64,000 nucleotides of DNA, taken from assembly GCF_003633685.1 (NCBI RefSeq), contig NZ_RBKT01000001.1:5766001-5830000 (forward strand). Reading direction: 5' to 3'. Positions within the stretch are counted from its first letter, which is position 1. Each line of letters begins with the position of its first letter. Source of the DNA: Micromonospora pisi (GTDB taxonomy: Bacteria; Actinomycetota; Actinomycetes; Mycobacteriales; Micromonosporaceae). Positions 1-9,900 of the stretch are shown piece by piece. The notes beneath the pieces were generated by a model. The model saw nothing but the letters and a program-made list of their open reading frames with translations, was not told the origin of the DNA and searched no databases. Made by a program: the position numbers and the translations under genes.

Positions 1-2
1 CC

Positions 3-56
3 GATTCGTTCGAGGATTATTTGCCGTATCTGGGCGTTTTGTTGGCCGGCTCCTGA
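3..56 (+). CDS. C-terminal end of an unidentified protein (partial)
   Basis: The frame starting at base 3 reads DSFEDYLPYLGVLLAGS and stops with TGA at 54-56. The other two frames run on without a plausible protein end, so this is probably the tail of a gene entering from the left. Seventeen residues are too few to name a family. Its proximity to a promoter with an operator-like palindrome would fit a regulator, but this cannot be shown. Confidence 0.45.
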   Translation, partial: DSFEDYLPYLGVLLAGS

Positions 57-87
57 CGCGCCCAGCTCAGCCGTGAGCCAGGTTACT

Positions 88-116
88 TTGTCGATCGTTC
101 CAGAACGGGTTAGTGT
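88..116 (+). promoter_or_regulatory. Candidate promoter of the SDR gene with a palindrome in the spacer
   Basis: A -35-like TTGTCG (88-93) and a -10-like TAGTGT (111-116) are separated by 17 bp. The spacer contains the inverted repeat CGTTC-CA-GAACG (96-107). A dyad between -35 and -10 is a usual position for a repressor such as a TetR-family protein to block RNA polymerase. The promoter and the dyad are seen; the regulator is inferred. Confidence 0.45.
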
Positions 117-238
117 TTCGACCTGCGGAGCCCCTGCCGGGGCGCGTGAGGCGCGGGTCGCCAGCCATCTCCGGCATCTGCCTACGGGTCTCCGCTCGGC
201 CGCACCGCGGCCGACCAGTCGAGTAGATGTGAGGCGAG

Positions 239-997
239 ATGTCTGGACGCTTGGATTCGAAGGTGCTGGTCGTGACCGGCGGCACGCAGGGCATGGGCCT
301 GGCGTTCGCGCGGCGGGCGGCGGCGGAAGGCGCCCGTGTCGTCATCGGTGCCCGGGACAAGGACCGGGGCGAGCAGGTGGCGGGCGAGATCAGGAACGCG
401 GGCGGCAACGCCCTGTTCGTGCCGACCGACGTGACCGTCGAGGAGGAGATGGCGCGGCTCGTCGACACCGCGGTGTCGGAGTTCGGCCGCCTGGACGGCG
501 CGTTCAACAACGCCGGCGGCGGACCGATGGGCAGCGTCCGGGAGACCGGGAGCGACAACTGGCACCAGTCGCTCGCCCTCAACCTGACGAGCGTCTTCTA
601 CGGTCTCAAGTACGAGCTGCCGGCGATCATCGCCTCCGGCGGTGGTGGCGCGGTCGTCAACAACGCCTCCGTGTCCGGCGTCAAGGGCGACGCCACGCAG
701 GCCGCCTACAACGCGGCGAAGCATGGCGTCATCGGCCTCACCCGCTCGGCGGCACTCGACGTGGCCGGCTCTGGCGTTCGGGTAAACGCCCTGGTCACCG
801 GCCTGATCGACACCCCGCTCTGGCAGGGGGTGGTGAGCCGCGATCCGTCGGCCGCGCAGCGCTACCTGTCGGTTCAGCCGACCGGGCGGGCCGGCACCTC
901 GGACGAGGTCGCCGCACTCACCACGTTCCTGCTCGGCGACGAGTCCGCCTTCATCACCGGTGCGGCCATCGCCATCGACGGCGCCCTCACCGCCTGA
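239..997 (+). CDS. SDR family NAD(P)-dependent oxidoreductase
   Basis: A classical short-chain dehydrogenase/reductase of 252 residues, the normal family length. The N-terminal Rossmann glycine motif TGGTQGMG is present, as are NNAG in the middle and the catalytic Ser144, Tyr157 and Lys161 (YxxxK). The protein ends with the usual GAAIAIDGALTA-type C-terminus. The ATG at 239 follows GAGGCGAG at about 5 nt spacing. The substrate cannot be deduced; SDRs of this shape reduce or oxidise ketones and alcohols using NAD(P)H. The gene stands alone, with a palindrome-containing promoter upstream and a hairpin downstream that separates it from the convergent flavin oxidoreductase. Confidence 0.9.
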   Translation: MSGRLDSKVLVVTGGTQGMGLAFARRAAAEGARVVIGARDKDRGEQVAGEIRNAGGNALFVPTDVTVEEEMARLVDTAVSEFGRLDGAFNNAGGGPMGSVRETGSDNWHQSLALNLTSVFYGLKYELPAIIASGGGGAVVNNASVSGVKGDATQAAYNAAKHGVIGLTRSAALDVAGSGVRVNALVTGLIDTPLWQGVVSRDPSAAQRYLSVQPTGRAGTSDEVAALTTFLLGDESAFITGAAIAIDGALTA

Positions 998-1038
998 CGT
1001 CGCCTCGCTCGAGCGTCCCGCCGGTCATCCCCAACCGG

Positions 1039-1099
1039 GTTGATCATGAAGTTGGCGCGGATTCCCGAGCAGGGAAAGCGTGCCAACTTCATGATCAAA
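1039..1099. repeat. Long intergenic hairpin between convergent genes
   Basis: Seventeen-base arms (1040-1056 and 1082-1098) centred on TTGATCATGAAGTTGGC are perfectly complementary. Between them is a second stem, TTCCC/GGGAA (1062-1066 and 1072-1076), with a 5-nt loop. It lies between the SDR (+) and the LLM oxidoreductase (-), so it could terminate transcription from both sides. There is no T tract. It looks like a REP-type palindrome. Confidence 0.75.
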
Positions 1100-1141
1100 C
1101 GCGGGTGACGGGGCGCGGCGGGTGGGGATCGGGGCGGCGGC

Positions 1142-2122
1142 TCAGCGGAGCAGGGGGAGGAGCTCCTCGGCGGCGAGGGTGATCTGGGTGACGGCGAACT
1201 GTGGGTCGTCCGGGGGAACGAAGACGATCGAATCGGCACCCGCGTCGATCAGCCGCTTCGCCGACGCCGCGCTCTGCGTTGCCGTACCGGCGACAGTGAA
1301 GCGGTCGAGGTAGCTCGCGGGCAGCGCCCGGGCGAGGTCCTCCACTTTCGGGTGGGCGGCGACCAGGGCTGCGATCTCCTCGGCCAGGTCGTCGTCGCCG
1401 GGCGGGAGCTTCGGGCCGCCGATGATCCGCCCGGCGATCGCCTGACGGGCCCACTCGCGCTTCTCGTCGAAGTCGAGCCAGGCGTAGAGGGTCAGCCGGT
1501 GCGGGTCGGTACGCCCGGCGTCGGCCCGGCCCTCGTCGATCCGCTCCCGGGACCAACGTACGGATGGCGCGCTCGTGCACTCGGTCAGGATCGTGCCGTC
1601 GGCCACCTGCCCGGAGAGGCGCAGCGACTTCGGGCCGCGTACGCCGGTCGAGATCAGGGGCGCCTCGGCCGGCGGAAACGCCAGCTTCACCCCGTCCAGC
1701 CTCGCGTACCGGCCGTCGACGGTGACCGTCTCGCCGGCCAGCAGGGCGCGTACCGCGCTGACCGTCTCACCGAGCACCGCCAGCGGTGACGGATGATCGG
1801 CGCCGACCTGGCGGACCCAGTCGGGCATGCCGTGCCCGAAGCCCGGCAGGATCCGGCCGGGGAAGACCCGTTCCAGATTGGTCAGCTCCATCGCGGCCAG
1901 GGCCGGGTTCCGGAACGCGGCCGGCAGGATGCCGATGCCGATCTTCAACGTCTCGGTGACCGAGGCGGCGATCGCGGCGGCGGAGACCGCGCCGGTGAAG
2001 AAGCAGTCCTCGACCACCCAGAGTTCGTCGTAACCGAGCCGTTCCACCAGGCGGGCGTACGCCGGAAGCTGCTCCGGCGGGCTGTCGCAGCGGTACATGA
2101 CCCCGATTGCCGTGTCTCCCAT
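1142..2122 (-). CDS. LLM-class flavin/F420-dependent oxidoreductase
   Basis: A 326-residue member of the bacterial luciferase-like superfamily, which binds FMN or, in actinobacteria often, coenzyme F420. Seen are the beta/alpha-barrel opening (IGVMYRCD, then YDELWVVEDC), the conserved FPGRILPGFGHG region, and a C-terminal TG-rich segment with STGVRGPKSL and DGTILTE. Length fits the family. The substrate is not predictable. A CAGGCT hexamer (2130-2135 on the plus strand, read in reverse) lies 7 nt before the ATG, so the mRNA may be leaderless. The gene is divergent from ribokinase and convergent with the SDR. Confidence 0.85.
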   Translation of the reverse strand: MGDTAIGVMYRCDSPPEQLPAYARLVERLGYDELWVVEDCFFTGAVSAAAIAASVTETLKIGIGILPAAFRNPALAAMELTNLERVFPGRILPGFGHGMPDWVRQVGADHPSPLAVLGETVSAVRALLAGETVTVDGRYARLDGVKLAFPPAEAPLISTGVRGPKSLRLSGQVADGTILTECTSAPSVRWSRERIDEGRADAGRTDPHRLTLYAWLDFDEKREWARQAIAGRIIGGPKLPPGDDDLAEEIAALVAAHPKVEDLARALPASYLDRFTVAGTATQSAASAKRLIDAGADSIVFVPPDDPQFAVTQITLAAEELLPLLR

Positions 2123-2199
2123 CCTCGGCAGCCTGCCAGAAAACCGCTCGGATCGCCGCCTCTAGAATCATGGCTCGGTCGAACCACCAGGAGGAGCCC

Positions 2200-3111
2200 A
2201 TGAGCCGACCCCGGGTCGTTGTCGTGGGCAGCGCCAACATGGATCTGGTCGCCATGACGCCGGTGCTGCCGGCGGCCGGTCAGACCGTGCTCGGCACCGA
2301 CTTTGTGATGGTCCCCGGAGGCAAGGGGGCCAACCAGGCCATCGCCGCCACCCGGGCCGGCGCCTCCGGCGTCTTCCTCGGCGCGATCGGCTCCGACTCG
2401 TTCGGCGTGACACTCAAGGCCCGGATCGCCGCCTCCGGCGTCGACACCAGTCAACTGCGCGTCGTGTACGGCGCCTCCGGTGTCGCCGTCGTCACGGTCG
2501 ACGCGGTGGGGGAGAACACGGTCGTGGTCGCACCGGGCGCGAACGCCGCGTTCACCGTCCTGACCGAGGCGGAGCTTTCCGCCGTACGCCGGGCGGACGT
2601 GCTGGTCGCCCAGTTGGAGATTCCGCTCGACACGGTGCTCGAAGCCGCCCGCGCGGCACGGGCCGCCGGCACCCGGGTGGTGCTGAACGCCGCGCCGGCC
2701 CGGGAACTCCCGACCGAACTGCTCGACCTGGTCGACCTGCTCGTGGTCAACGAGGGGGAGGCGCGGGCGGTCAGCGGCACCGGTCGGGACGAACCGGAGG
2801 CGCTGCTGCGTGCCGTACCCCGGGCGGTTCTGACCCTCGGCGCCGACGGCGCCTGGTACGGCGACCGGGACGGCACCGCCGTGCACATCCCGGGCTTCCC
2901 GATCGAGGCGGTCGACTCGACCGGCGCCGGTGACGCCTTCACCGGCGCGCTCGCGGTCGCCTGGGGCGAGGGCCGGGAGCTGGTCGACGCGGTGCGCTGG
3001 GCCTGCGCCGCCGGTGCCGCCTGCGCCCGCCACGTCGGTGCCTCCGCCTCGCTGCCCCGCCGCGAGGAGATCGACGCCCTGTACGCCACCGCCAACGCCA
3101 CGGGGAACTGA
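2200..3111 (+). CDS. rbsK: Ribokinase (PfkB-family sugar kinase)
   Basis: Phosphorylates D-ribose to ribose 5-phosphate with ATP in the cytoplasm. The 303-residue protein shows the ribokinase N-terminus VVVVGSANMDLV, the substrate-lid motif GGKGANQA, and the C-terminal anion-hole/catalytic motif DSTGAGDAFTGAL with its catalytic Asp. Start: ATG at 2200 is preceded by GGAGG at about 2191-2195. An in-frame ATG further upstream (2107) would overlap the divergent LLM gene and adds a non-homologous tail. A -10-like TAGAAT lies at 2163-2168. No ribose transporter is adjacent, so another PfkB sugar or nucleoside substrate is possible. Confidence 0.9.
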   Translation: MSRPRVVVVGSANMDLVAMTPVLPAAGQTVLGTDFVMVPGGKGANQAIAATRAGASGVFLGAIGSDSFGVTLKARIAASGVDTSQLRVVYGASGVAVVTVDAVGENTVVVAPGANAAFTVLTEAELSAVRRADVLVAQLEIPLDTVLEAARAARAAGTRVVLNAAPARELPTELLDLVDLLVVNEGEARAVSGTGRDEPEALLRAVPRAVLTLGADGAWYGDRDGTAVHIPGFPIEAVDSTGAGDAFTGALAVAWGEGRELVDAVRWACAAGAACARHVGASASLPRREEIDALYATANATGN

Positions 3112-3147
3112 CCTCACCGCTTGCCGGCGGTGGCCACGATAGGGGAC

Positions 3148-3558
3148 ATGGTGCGGTTCATTCTCAATCTGCTCTGGCTCATCTTCGGCAGCGGCATCGT
3201 GCTCGCGATCGGGTACGGCATCGCGGCGCTGATCTGTTTCGTCCTCGTCGTCACGATCCCGTTCGGGGTCGCGTCGCTGCGGTTGGCCTACTACTCGCTC
3301 TGGCCTTTCGGTCGCACGCTCACCCCGAAGCCGGGCGCCGGCATCGGATCGGGGCTCGCGAACGTGCTCTGGGTCGTACTCGCCGGCTGGTGGCTGGCGC
3401 TGATGCACGTGGTGGCCGGCGTCGCGCTCTGTGTGACGATCATCGGCATCCCGTTCGGGATCGCCAACTTCAAGCTGGTGCCGGCGGCGTTCTGGCCGCT
3501 CGGGCGCGAGGTGGTCGAGATCGACGACCTGCGTCGTCCGGTGCCCTCCGCCGGCTAG
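3148..3558 (+). CDS. YccF domain-containing inner membrane protein
   Basis: A 136-residue membrane protein with two copies of a hydrophobic unit, each ending in IPFG (VTIPFGVASL and IGIPFGIANF) and followed by a WPFG or WPLG turn. This tandem arrangement is the hallmark of the YccF (DUF307) family. Its role is unknown. I prefer ATG 3148 to TTG 3121 because CACGAT (3135-3140) lies 7 nt upstream as expected for a leaderless transcript. The stop codon directly abuts the stop of the convergent coiled-coil gene. Confidence 0.85.
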   Translation: MVRFILNLLWLIFGSGIVLAIGYGIAALICFVLVVTIPFGVASLRLAYYSLWPFGRTLTPKPGAGIGSGLANVLWVVLAGWWLALMHVVAGVALCVTIIGIPFGIANFKLVPAAFWPLGREVVEIDDLRRPVPSAG

Positions 3559-4260
3559 TCACTCCTCGACCACCCGACCCTCGCCCCGGCGGCGCAGCAT
3601 CTGCAGGCCCGGGATGCCGGCGATGGCGAGCTTGAGGTCGCGGGTCACGTTGAGCAGGTCGTGGATGTCCGGTCCGACCCGGTCCAGGGTGGCCAGGATC
3701 GGCAGTACGTCCGAGGTCAGGTGTCCGGTCAACCGGGGCAGCTCGTCAACCAGCCGGATCGCCGCGTCGACCTCCTCCGGGGTGAGCTGTTCGACGAACC
3801 GGTTCGCCATCGGCGCACCCTTGCGCAGCGTTTCCGCGTACGCGGTGAGCAGCTCGTCCACTGTGGTCATGGTTCCCTCGGCGCGGGCCATGGTGGCGGC
3901 GGCTCGCTCCGCGACCCGTTTCGCGTCGGCGACCACCTGCCCGGCGGCCGAGGTGAGCCGGGTTGCCTCGTCGATCGGGGCGGTCACCCGGGCGGTGACG
4001 GACTGGACCTGTTCGATCGTCTTCTCGGCCGCGTCGACCATCTGCTCCGTACGGTCCAGTGTGGACTCCATGCGTTCGAGTGCGGTCTCCACCCGGTCCA
4101 GCACGGCGGTGATCCGGCGTACCAGGGTCTCGGTCGCGTCCAGCAGCTCGAAGGCGCGGGTCGGCAGGCCGGCCAGGCTGGCCGCGGTGCCGGCGGCCTG
4201 ACCGACGGCGCTACGGGTGAGATCGAGCAGGGCCCAGGGGCGGGGGAGGGGGAGCGGCAT
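3559..4260 (-). CDS. Conserved coiled-coil protein of unknown function
   Basis: A 233-residue protein with no signal peptide and no clear membrane segment. Residues from about 40 to 150 form a long heptad-like stretch rich in Glu, Arg, Ala, Thr and Val, consistent with an extended coiled coil. The C-terminal third (LTPEEVDAAIRLVDELP onward) is a compact helical region. Similar actinobacterial proteins carry unreliable names, so I give no function. CACAAT (4268-4273, reverse) is 7 nt before ATG, suggesting a leaderless mRNA. The gene is transcribed away from the ThDP enzyme at 4490. Confidence 0.7.
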   Translation of the reverse strand: MPLPLPRPWALLDLTRSAVGQAAGTAASLAGLPTRAFELLDATETLVRRITAVLDRVETALERMESTLDRTEQMVDAAEKTIEQVQSVTARVTAPIDEATRLTSAAGQVVADAKRVAERAAATMARAEGTMTTVDELLTAYAETLRKGAPMANRFVEQLTPEEVDAAIRLVDELPRLTGHLTSDVLPILATLDRVGPDIHDLLNVTRDLKLAIAGIPGLQMLRRRGEGRVVEE

Positions 4261-4489
4261 GCCCGCAATTGTGCGTCGCGCGCGACGACGACGCCCGACC
4301 GGTGATCATCGACGCTGGCCCGTCCGGGTCGTTGTCGCTCCTTCCGGCCGGTCGAGGTTCGCCGATTTGCGGACCGGGCGTCGCCGGACACCGGAGAATG
4401 AGCTGACGGCTGCGGGCGGAATGTCGGTACTTCCCCCTGGCGGGACGGCCTGGTGACGGGAGCGGCACGATGAGCGGGACGAACCGACC

Positions 4490-6205
4490 ATGACCACCGT
4501 GGGCGAGCTGCTGCTCAGCCGGCTCCACGACCTCGGCATACGGCACATCTTCGGTCTGCCCGGCGACTACAACATGGAGTTCCTCGACCAGATCGAGGCG
4601 TTTCCCGGCATCGAGTGGGTGGGTAGCTGTAACGAGCTGAACGCGTCGTACAGCGCCGACGGCTACGCCCGGCTGGTCGGCATCGCGGCGATCGTCACCA
4701 CCTTCGGCCCCGGCGAACTCTCCGCCGTCAACGGCCTGGCCGGGGCGATGGCGGAGTCGGTGCCGATCGTGTCGATCGTCGGCGGGCCCACCGTCAAGGT
4801 CATGGAGCAGCACACGGCGATGCACCACTCGATCGGCGACGGTGATTTCGACAGGTGGATCCGGGTCGGTCGGGAGGTGACCGTGGCCCAGACCAGCCTC
4901 ACCGCCGACAACGCCGGCACCGAGATCGACCGGGTGCTGCGCGAGGGTTGGCTCGCCCAGCGACCGGTCTACATACGTCTGCCCGGCGACGTCGCCCGAC
5001 AGCAGGTGACACCCCCCAGCTCACCGCTGGTACGGCCCGAGCCGCTGGTCGACCAGACCCAGCTCGACGCGTTCATCGGCATCGCCCGACGGCTGCTCGC
5101 CAAGGCCACCCGCCCGGCGCTGCTGGTGGGCAACCTGGCGATCCGGTACGACCTGCACGACCTCGTGAACTCCCTGCTGGTCGACCGGAACTGGCCGGTG
5201 GCGACACAGAGCATGGGCCGAGGCTTCATGGACGAGTCGAGCCCGCATTTTGTCGGCATCTACAACGGCGGCGACAGTCTCGAACCGGCTCGTACGGCGA
5301 TCGAAGGGGCGGACGCCCTGATCTGCGTCGGCACCAAGTTCTTCGACTGGGACGGCCTGTTCACTGCCGATCTGGACCTGTCCCTGATCATCGGGCTCAA
5401 CAACACCTCCGCCACCGTCGGGGACACCGTGTTCCCGTCCGTACCCCCGGCGGCGGCACTGCGCGCGCTCTACGAGATCGCGCCGGTACGCGAGGCCCCC
5501 TGGGACGTCACCATCGTGCCGCCGCCCGCCCCGCTCGACCCGACCAGCACCGAACCGCTCCGGCAGGCGCGACTCTGGCCCGCGGTGGGAGCCATCCTGC
5601 GCCCGGGTGACGTACTCGTGCCGGAGACCGGTACGCCGTCGTTCGGCGTGACGAACTTCCATCTCCAGCCCGGCACGGACGTGCTGATCGCACCACTCTG
5701 GGGCTCGATCGGGTACGCCACACCGGCCGCGTTCGGCGCGGGCGTGGCGAACGCCGACCGCCGGGTCGTCCTCATCACCGGCGACGGATCACTCCAGCTC
5801 ACCGCGCAGGAGATCAGCCGGATGCTCGCCACCGGCCAACGCCCGATCATCATGGTCCTCAACAACGGTGGCTACACGGTGGAACGGGCGGTCGACGGCC
5901 GGCACCAGCCGTACAACAACATCGACGACTGGCGGTACGCCGAACTGCCGGCGGTCTTCGCCCGCAAGGCGTCGATCGACTCGTACGTGGTCGCCACCGA
6001 AGGGGAACTGGCCCGGGTCTTCGAGGGGCTCTCGGGCAAACCGGAACGGTTGACGATCATCGAGGTGAAGCTCGGCATGGAGGACATGCCGATCGGCATG
6101 CCCGTCTGGGGCCGGGAGACAACCGCCCTCGACTACCAGAGCCAGGTCGCCTCGGAACCTCCCCGGCTGCCCTGGGGCGGACTGCCGCAGCAGACGTCGA
6201 GCTGA
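4490..6205 (+). CDS. ThDP-dependent 2-keto acid decarboxylase (pyruvate/indolepyruvate decarboxylase type)
   Basis: A 571-residue thiamine-diphosphate enzyme with the three-domain layout of pyruvate and indolepyruvate decarboxylases. The cofactor-activating Glu49 is in CNELNASY. The paired active-site histidines His112-His113 are in MHHSIGDGDF; acetolactate synthases lack this pair. The C-terminal cofactor motif runs from GDGSLQLT to LNNGGYTVE, with the family Glu after NNGGYTV. The reaction is non-oxidative decarboxylation of a 2-keto acid to an aldehyde. The natural substrate (pyruvate, indolepyruvate, phenylpyruvate or a branched-chain keto acid) cannot be chosen from sequence. No dehydrogenase partner is adjacent. 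Confidence 0.85.
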   Translation: MTTVGELLLSRLHDLGIRHIFGLPGDYNMEFLDQIEAFPGIEWVGSCNELNASYSADGYARLVGIAAIVTTFGPGELSAVNGLAGAMAESVPIVSIVGGPTVKVMEQHTAMHHSIGDGDFDRWIRVGREVTVAQTSLTADNAGTEIDRVLREGWLAQRPVYIRLPGDVARQQVTPPSSPLVRPEPLVDQTQLDAFIGIARRLLAKATRPALLVGNLAIRYDLHDLVNSLLVDRNWPVATQSMGRGFMDESSPHFVGIYNGGDSLEPARTAIEGADALICVGTKFFDWDGLFTADLDLSLIIGLNNTSATVGDTVFPSVPPAAALRALYEIAPVREAPWDVTIVPPPAPLDPTSTEPLRQARLWPAVGAILRPGDVLVPETGTPSFGVTNFHLQPGTDVLIAPLWGSIGYATPAAFGAGVANADRRVVLITGDGSLQLTAQEISRMLATGQRPIIMVLNNGGYTVERAVDGRHQPYNNIDDWRYAELPAVFARKASIDSYVVATEGELARVFEGLSGKPERLTIIEVKLGMEDMPIGMPVWGRETTALDYQSQVASEPPRLPWGGLPQQTSS

Positions 6206-6252
6206 TCCGGGCGGTGCCCGGCGACCGGACGGTCGTCCCGGGGCACCCCGGT

Positions 6253-6741
6253 TCAGCGCCCGTCGCCGCCGTGTTGCTCGACGGCGCGTTGCACCGCTCG
6301 GTAGATCTGGCCGAACCGCATGGCGTCGGCGATCTGGAGCAGCATCAGTTCCTGCCCCGCACGCTGCACCCACAGTTCGTACACGCCGGAGCCCCGGTCG
6401 TAGGAACGGTCGAGCCAGCTCAGCGGAAGCTCCAGGAACGGGATCAGGGCCAGCGCGCCGACGAGACAGACCCCGAGAATGGTCGCGGCGAGCCGCCAGT
6501 CCCCGCGATCCTGCGCCGCGTAGGCGAGGGAGAGCACGCAGACCACCGCGACCAGGGGCGGGATCGAGAGTAGGAAGATCAGCACCCCGCGTCCGACCAA
6601 CCGGGAACGGGAACGCGCCGAACCACGCCCGCGCACGTGCCAGACGTACGTCAGCTCGGCGACCGGCACCCGCTGACCTCCCGCGTGCACGGAATCGGAG
6701 GTGACCCGTACCGTGTCGTCCTGGTAATAGACCGTCACCAT
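6253..6741 (-). CDS. DUF6232-like small membrane protein (copy 1)
   Basis: A 162-residue protein: an N-terminal beta-rich segment (YYQDDTVRVTSDSV), two adjacent membrane segments at about residues 50-75 and 85-107, then a soluble tail ending LRFGQIYRA-like (MRFGQIYRAVQRAVEQ). It is a clear paralog of the product of 10156-10629; both tails share LDRSY-RG, an -WV- strand and RFGQIYRA. Resembles the DUF6232 family, of unknown function. It is divergent from the secreted subtilase gene. The ATG at 6741 lacks a good Shine-Dalgarno sequence. Confidence 0.75.
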   Translation of the reverse strand: MVTVYYQDDTVRVTSDSVHAGGQRVPVAELTYVWHVRGRGSARSRSRLVGRGVLIFLLSIPPLVAVVCVLSLAYAAQDRGDWRLAATILGVCLVGALALIPFLELPLSWLDRSYDRGSGVYELWVQRAGQELMLLQIADAMRFGQIYRAVQRAVEQHGGDGR

Positions 6742-6966
6742 TCCAGCAAAGCCTGCCTGTCAACAGAGCAGGCGCCCGCCGGGACAGCCGCGTCACTCGA
6801 TCGAGCACGCGAACCGGGGTATCCGAGCGCCCCTGATCGCCGGGACCTGCGGTGATGACCAGAGACCAAGATCATTACCGTAACAAGGTGCACATGGCCG
6901 ATTAACTGACCTGGGGTTAGATCTCACCGCCCGCCTTCCCGTACCTCCGGAAGGAGAGGGCTCGAG

Positions 6967-9900
6967 ATGTCTGGGAGCGCTTCCGGTGGAAGCGTTGGAA
7001 GGAGCCTTGTGGCTACAAGCACAGCGAGAATGCGACGTCGAAGACTGGCCGTACCCCTGCTGGTCCTCGTCCTGGCGACCGGTGGAACAGTCGGATTCGC
7101 GGGTACGGCGTCGGCGGCGCCGCCAGACGGAGCCGTGACCAGCGGCAACGGCCTTGGGCTGAGCGGGAACGGCGATCGGCCGATCCTGACTGATGGCAAT
7201 GCCCGGACAGCGGGCAGCAAGGAACGCGTGTCGGCCGCCAGTGGCCGGTACATCGTCGAGTTGGCCGAAGAGCCGGTGACGACCTACACAGGTGGGACGG
7301 CCGGACTCGCCCGGACCCGTCCCGAACAGGGACAGCGGCTGGCGCCGGTGTCGACGGCGGCGCAGGCGTACCGCAAGCACCTCGACGCGCAGCGTGGCGC
7401 GGTGACGGCTGCCGCCGGGGTGACGGCGGAGCAGACCTACACCACCGCGTTCAACGGGTTTTCGGCGAAGCTCACCCCGGCCCAGGTGAACACGCTGAAG
7501 CAGGACAAGCGGGTACGTGCGGTCACCGAGTCCAAGCTGATCCACACCGATCTGGGCGGCGCCACCGCGACGACCACTGCGGCCGCGGCGACACCCGCTG
7601 CGGCCCCGACCGGCCCGACGGCGACACCCGACGACGCTTCGAAGAGCGCGGGGACGCCGCAGGCGGGCACGCGCGAGGGCGCGTCCACCTCGGGCAGCGA
7701 CGCCGGCGCCGGCATGGTGATCGGCGTGCTGGACACCGGAATCTGGCCGGAGAGCGCGTCGTTCGCACAGCAGATGGCGGTACCGGCCGGCTGGCACGGC
7801 ACCTGCCAGACCGGTGTCGGGTGGGCATCCGAACACTGCAACGGCAAGATCGTTGGCGCCCGCTACTTCGCCGACGGCTACCTCGCCGCCACCGGCGGGC
7901 TTCCGCCGGGTGAGCTGCTTTCGCCCCGCGACATGGAGGGGCACGGTACGCACACCGCCTCGACCGCCGCCGGCCTGCCGGTGGACAACGTCAGCATTGA
8001 CGGTCGAAACTTCGGTTCGGTCTCCGGGGTCGCACCGGACGCGCAGGTCGCCGTGTACAAGGTGCTCTGGGGCGGCTCCGGGGCGGACGCGGACATCATC
8101 GCGGGCATCGACGCGGCGGTAGCCGACGGCGTTCAGGTGCTCAACTACTCGATCGGCCCGGCGCAGGGGGACAGTGCGCCGAACACCGCGATCGCCGCGG
8201 CGTTCCTCAACGCCGTACTGGCCGGGATCTTCGTCTCGGCGTCGGCCGGCAACGACGGCTGGAGCGGGATGATCAGCAACGCGGCGCCGTGGGTGACCAC
8301 GGTCGGCGCGGCGCTGACGAACGTCAACGAGGGCACGATCAAACTGGGCGACGGCACGAAACTGACCGGCGCCTCGATGGACGTGCTCCCCGGCGGCAAG
8401 CCCAAGTCGTTGGTCTTCGGCGACCAGGCCGGTCAGGGCGCGCAGTACTGCAGCCCGGACACGTTGGATCCGGCGAAGGTCAAGGACAAGGTCGTGGCCT
8501 GTGCGTTGGACAAGGCGTTCGATCAGGTGACGGAGGTGAAGGCGAAGGGCGGCGCAGGCGTGGTGCTCTTCGACCCGGCGGGCAACTTCCGGGTCAGCTC
8601 CATCTATGACTTCCCGGTGCTCTACCTGCCGACCGCGGAGCAGGCGGGCAAGCTGTTCAACTACCTGATGCGGCACCAGACCGACGGCTCCGCCGTGCTG
8701 ACCTCCGGTGGCAACGGCTCCAGCGTCGTCGGTGTTCCCAGCGTCGCGGACTTCTCCTCCAAGGGGCCGGACCAGGTCCACCCAGGGCTGCTGAAGCCGG
8801 ACCTGGTTGCCCCGGGCACCGACATCATCGCCGCGGTCTCCCCGGCCGGGAACCTCGGCCGAAACTACGACGCGTACTCGGGCACCTCGATGGCCGCCCC
8901 GTACGTGGCCGGCACCGCGGCGGTCCTGCGGGCGAAGCACCCCACCTGGTCACCCGGCGCGGTAGCGTCCGCGCTGCGTACCACCGCGACCGACACCCAG
9001 GGCACCACCAGCCCGATGGAGCAGGGCAGCGGCATCGTCGACGCCGCCAAGGCCGACGACCCCGGCCTGGTGATCGAGCCGGCCGCGGCTGACCTGGTCG
9101 CGTTCAGTGAGGCGACGGAGCCGGACGGCCGGGATCTCAACCTGCCGGCGGTCGCCGTCCGTGAGTACGACGGGCTCAAGCCGGTGACGGTGACCCGCAA
9201 GCTGACCAACGTCGGCGACAAGCGGGAGATCTACAAGGTCTCGGTGACCGGCCTGGAGGGCATGGAGGTCACCGTGACGCCGAAGACCGTGGCGGTGGAG
9301 CCGGGCGAGACCGTCACGGCGACCATCAAGCTGCGTCGCGGCACCGCGGCGTGGGACCGCTACGCGACCGGGGCGATCACCTGGCAGAGCAAGGCGCACA
9401 ACGTACGGATCCCGGTCGCCGTCCGGCCGTGGGGCTTCACCCCACGCCCGTACGACGACGCGGGACTGGAGTTCGGCCGGCTGATCAACGGCAACGGCAC
9501 CAACGTGGAGCCGGGCTTCACCGGGCCGATCACGGGCCGTTCGACCGGCTACACCCCGCTCCTGTGGGATTCGTACTCGATGCCGACCGGCGTCAACGGT
9601 GGGGTCTTCGACCCGCAGGCCGCCGGGGTGGGGGCACACACCTTCACCGTGCCGGCCAACACGGCCGGGCTGGTGGTGCAGCTGCACACCGAGGATCAGG
9701 ACACCGACCTGGACCTCTGGCTCTACAAGGGCAAGCAGCTGGTCCGGAAGTCAACCCTCCTGTGGATCAGCGGCGAGCAGGCGGTCCTGTTCATGCCGGA
9801 GCCCGGCCAGTACACCGCGTACGTCTTCGCCCGCCAGTTCGGTGAGCAGACCCAGGTGATCGACTACCAGATCGGCCACGCCGTGATCGCCCGCAACGGC

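Noticed and set aside
6793-8940. Long minus-strand frame of 715 codons opposite the subtilase gene
   Set aside because: It mirrors the subtilase coding frame, has Arg/Gly-rich composition typical of antisense shadows in high-GC DNA, and shows no domain.
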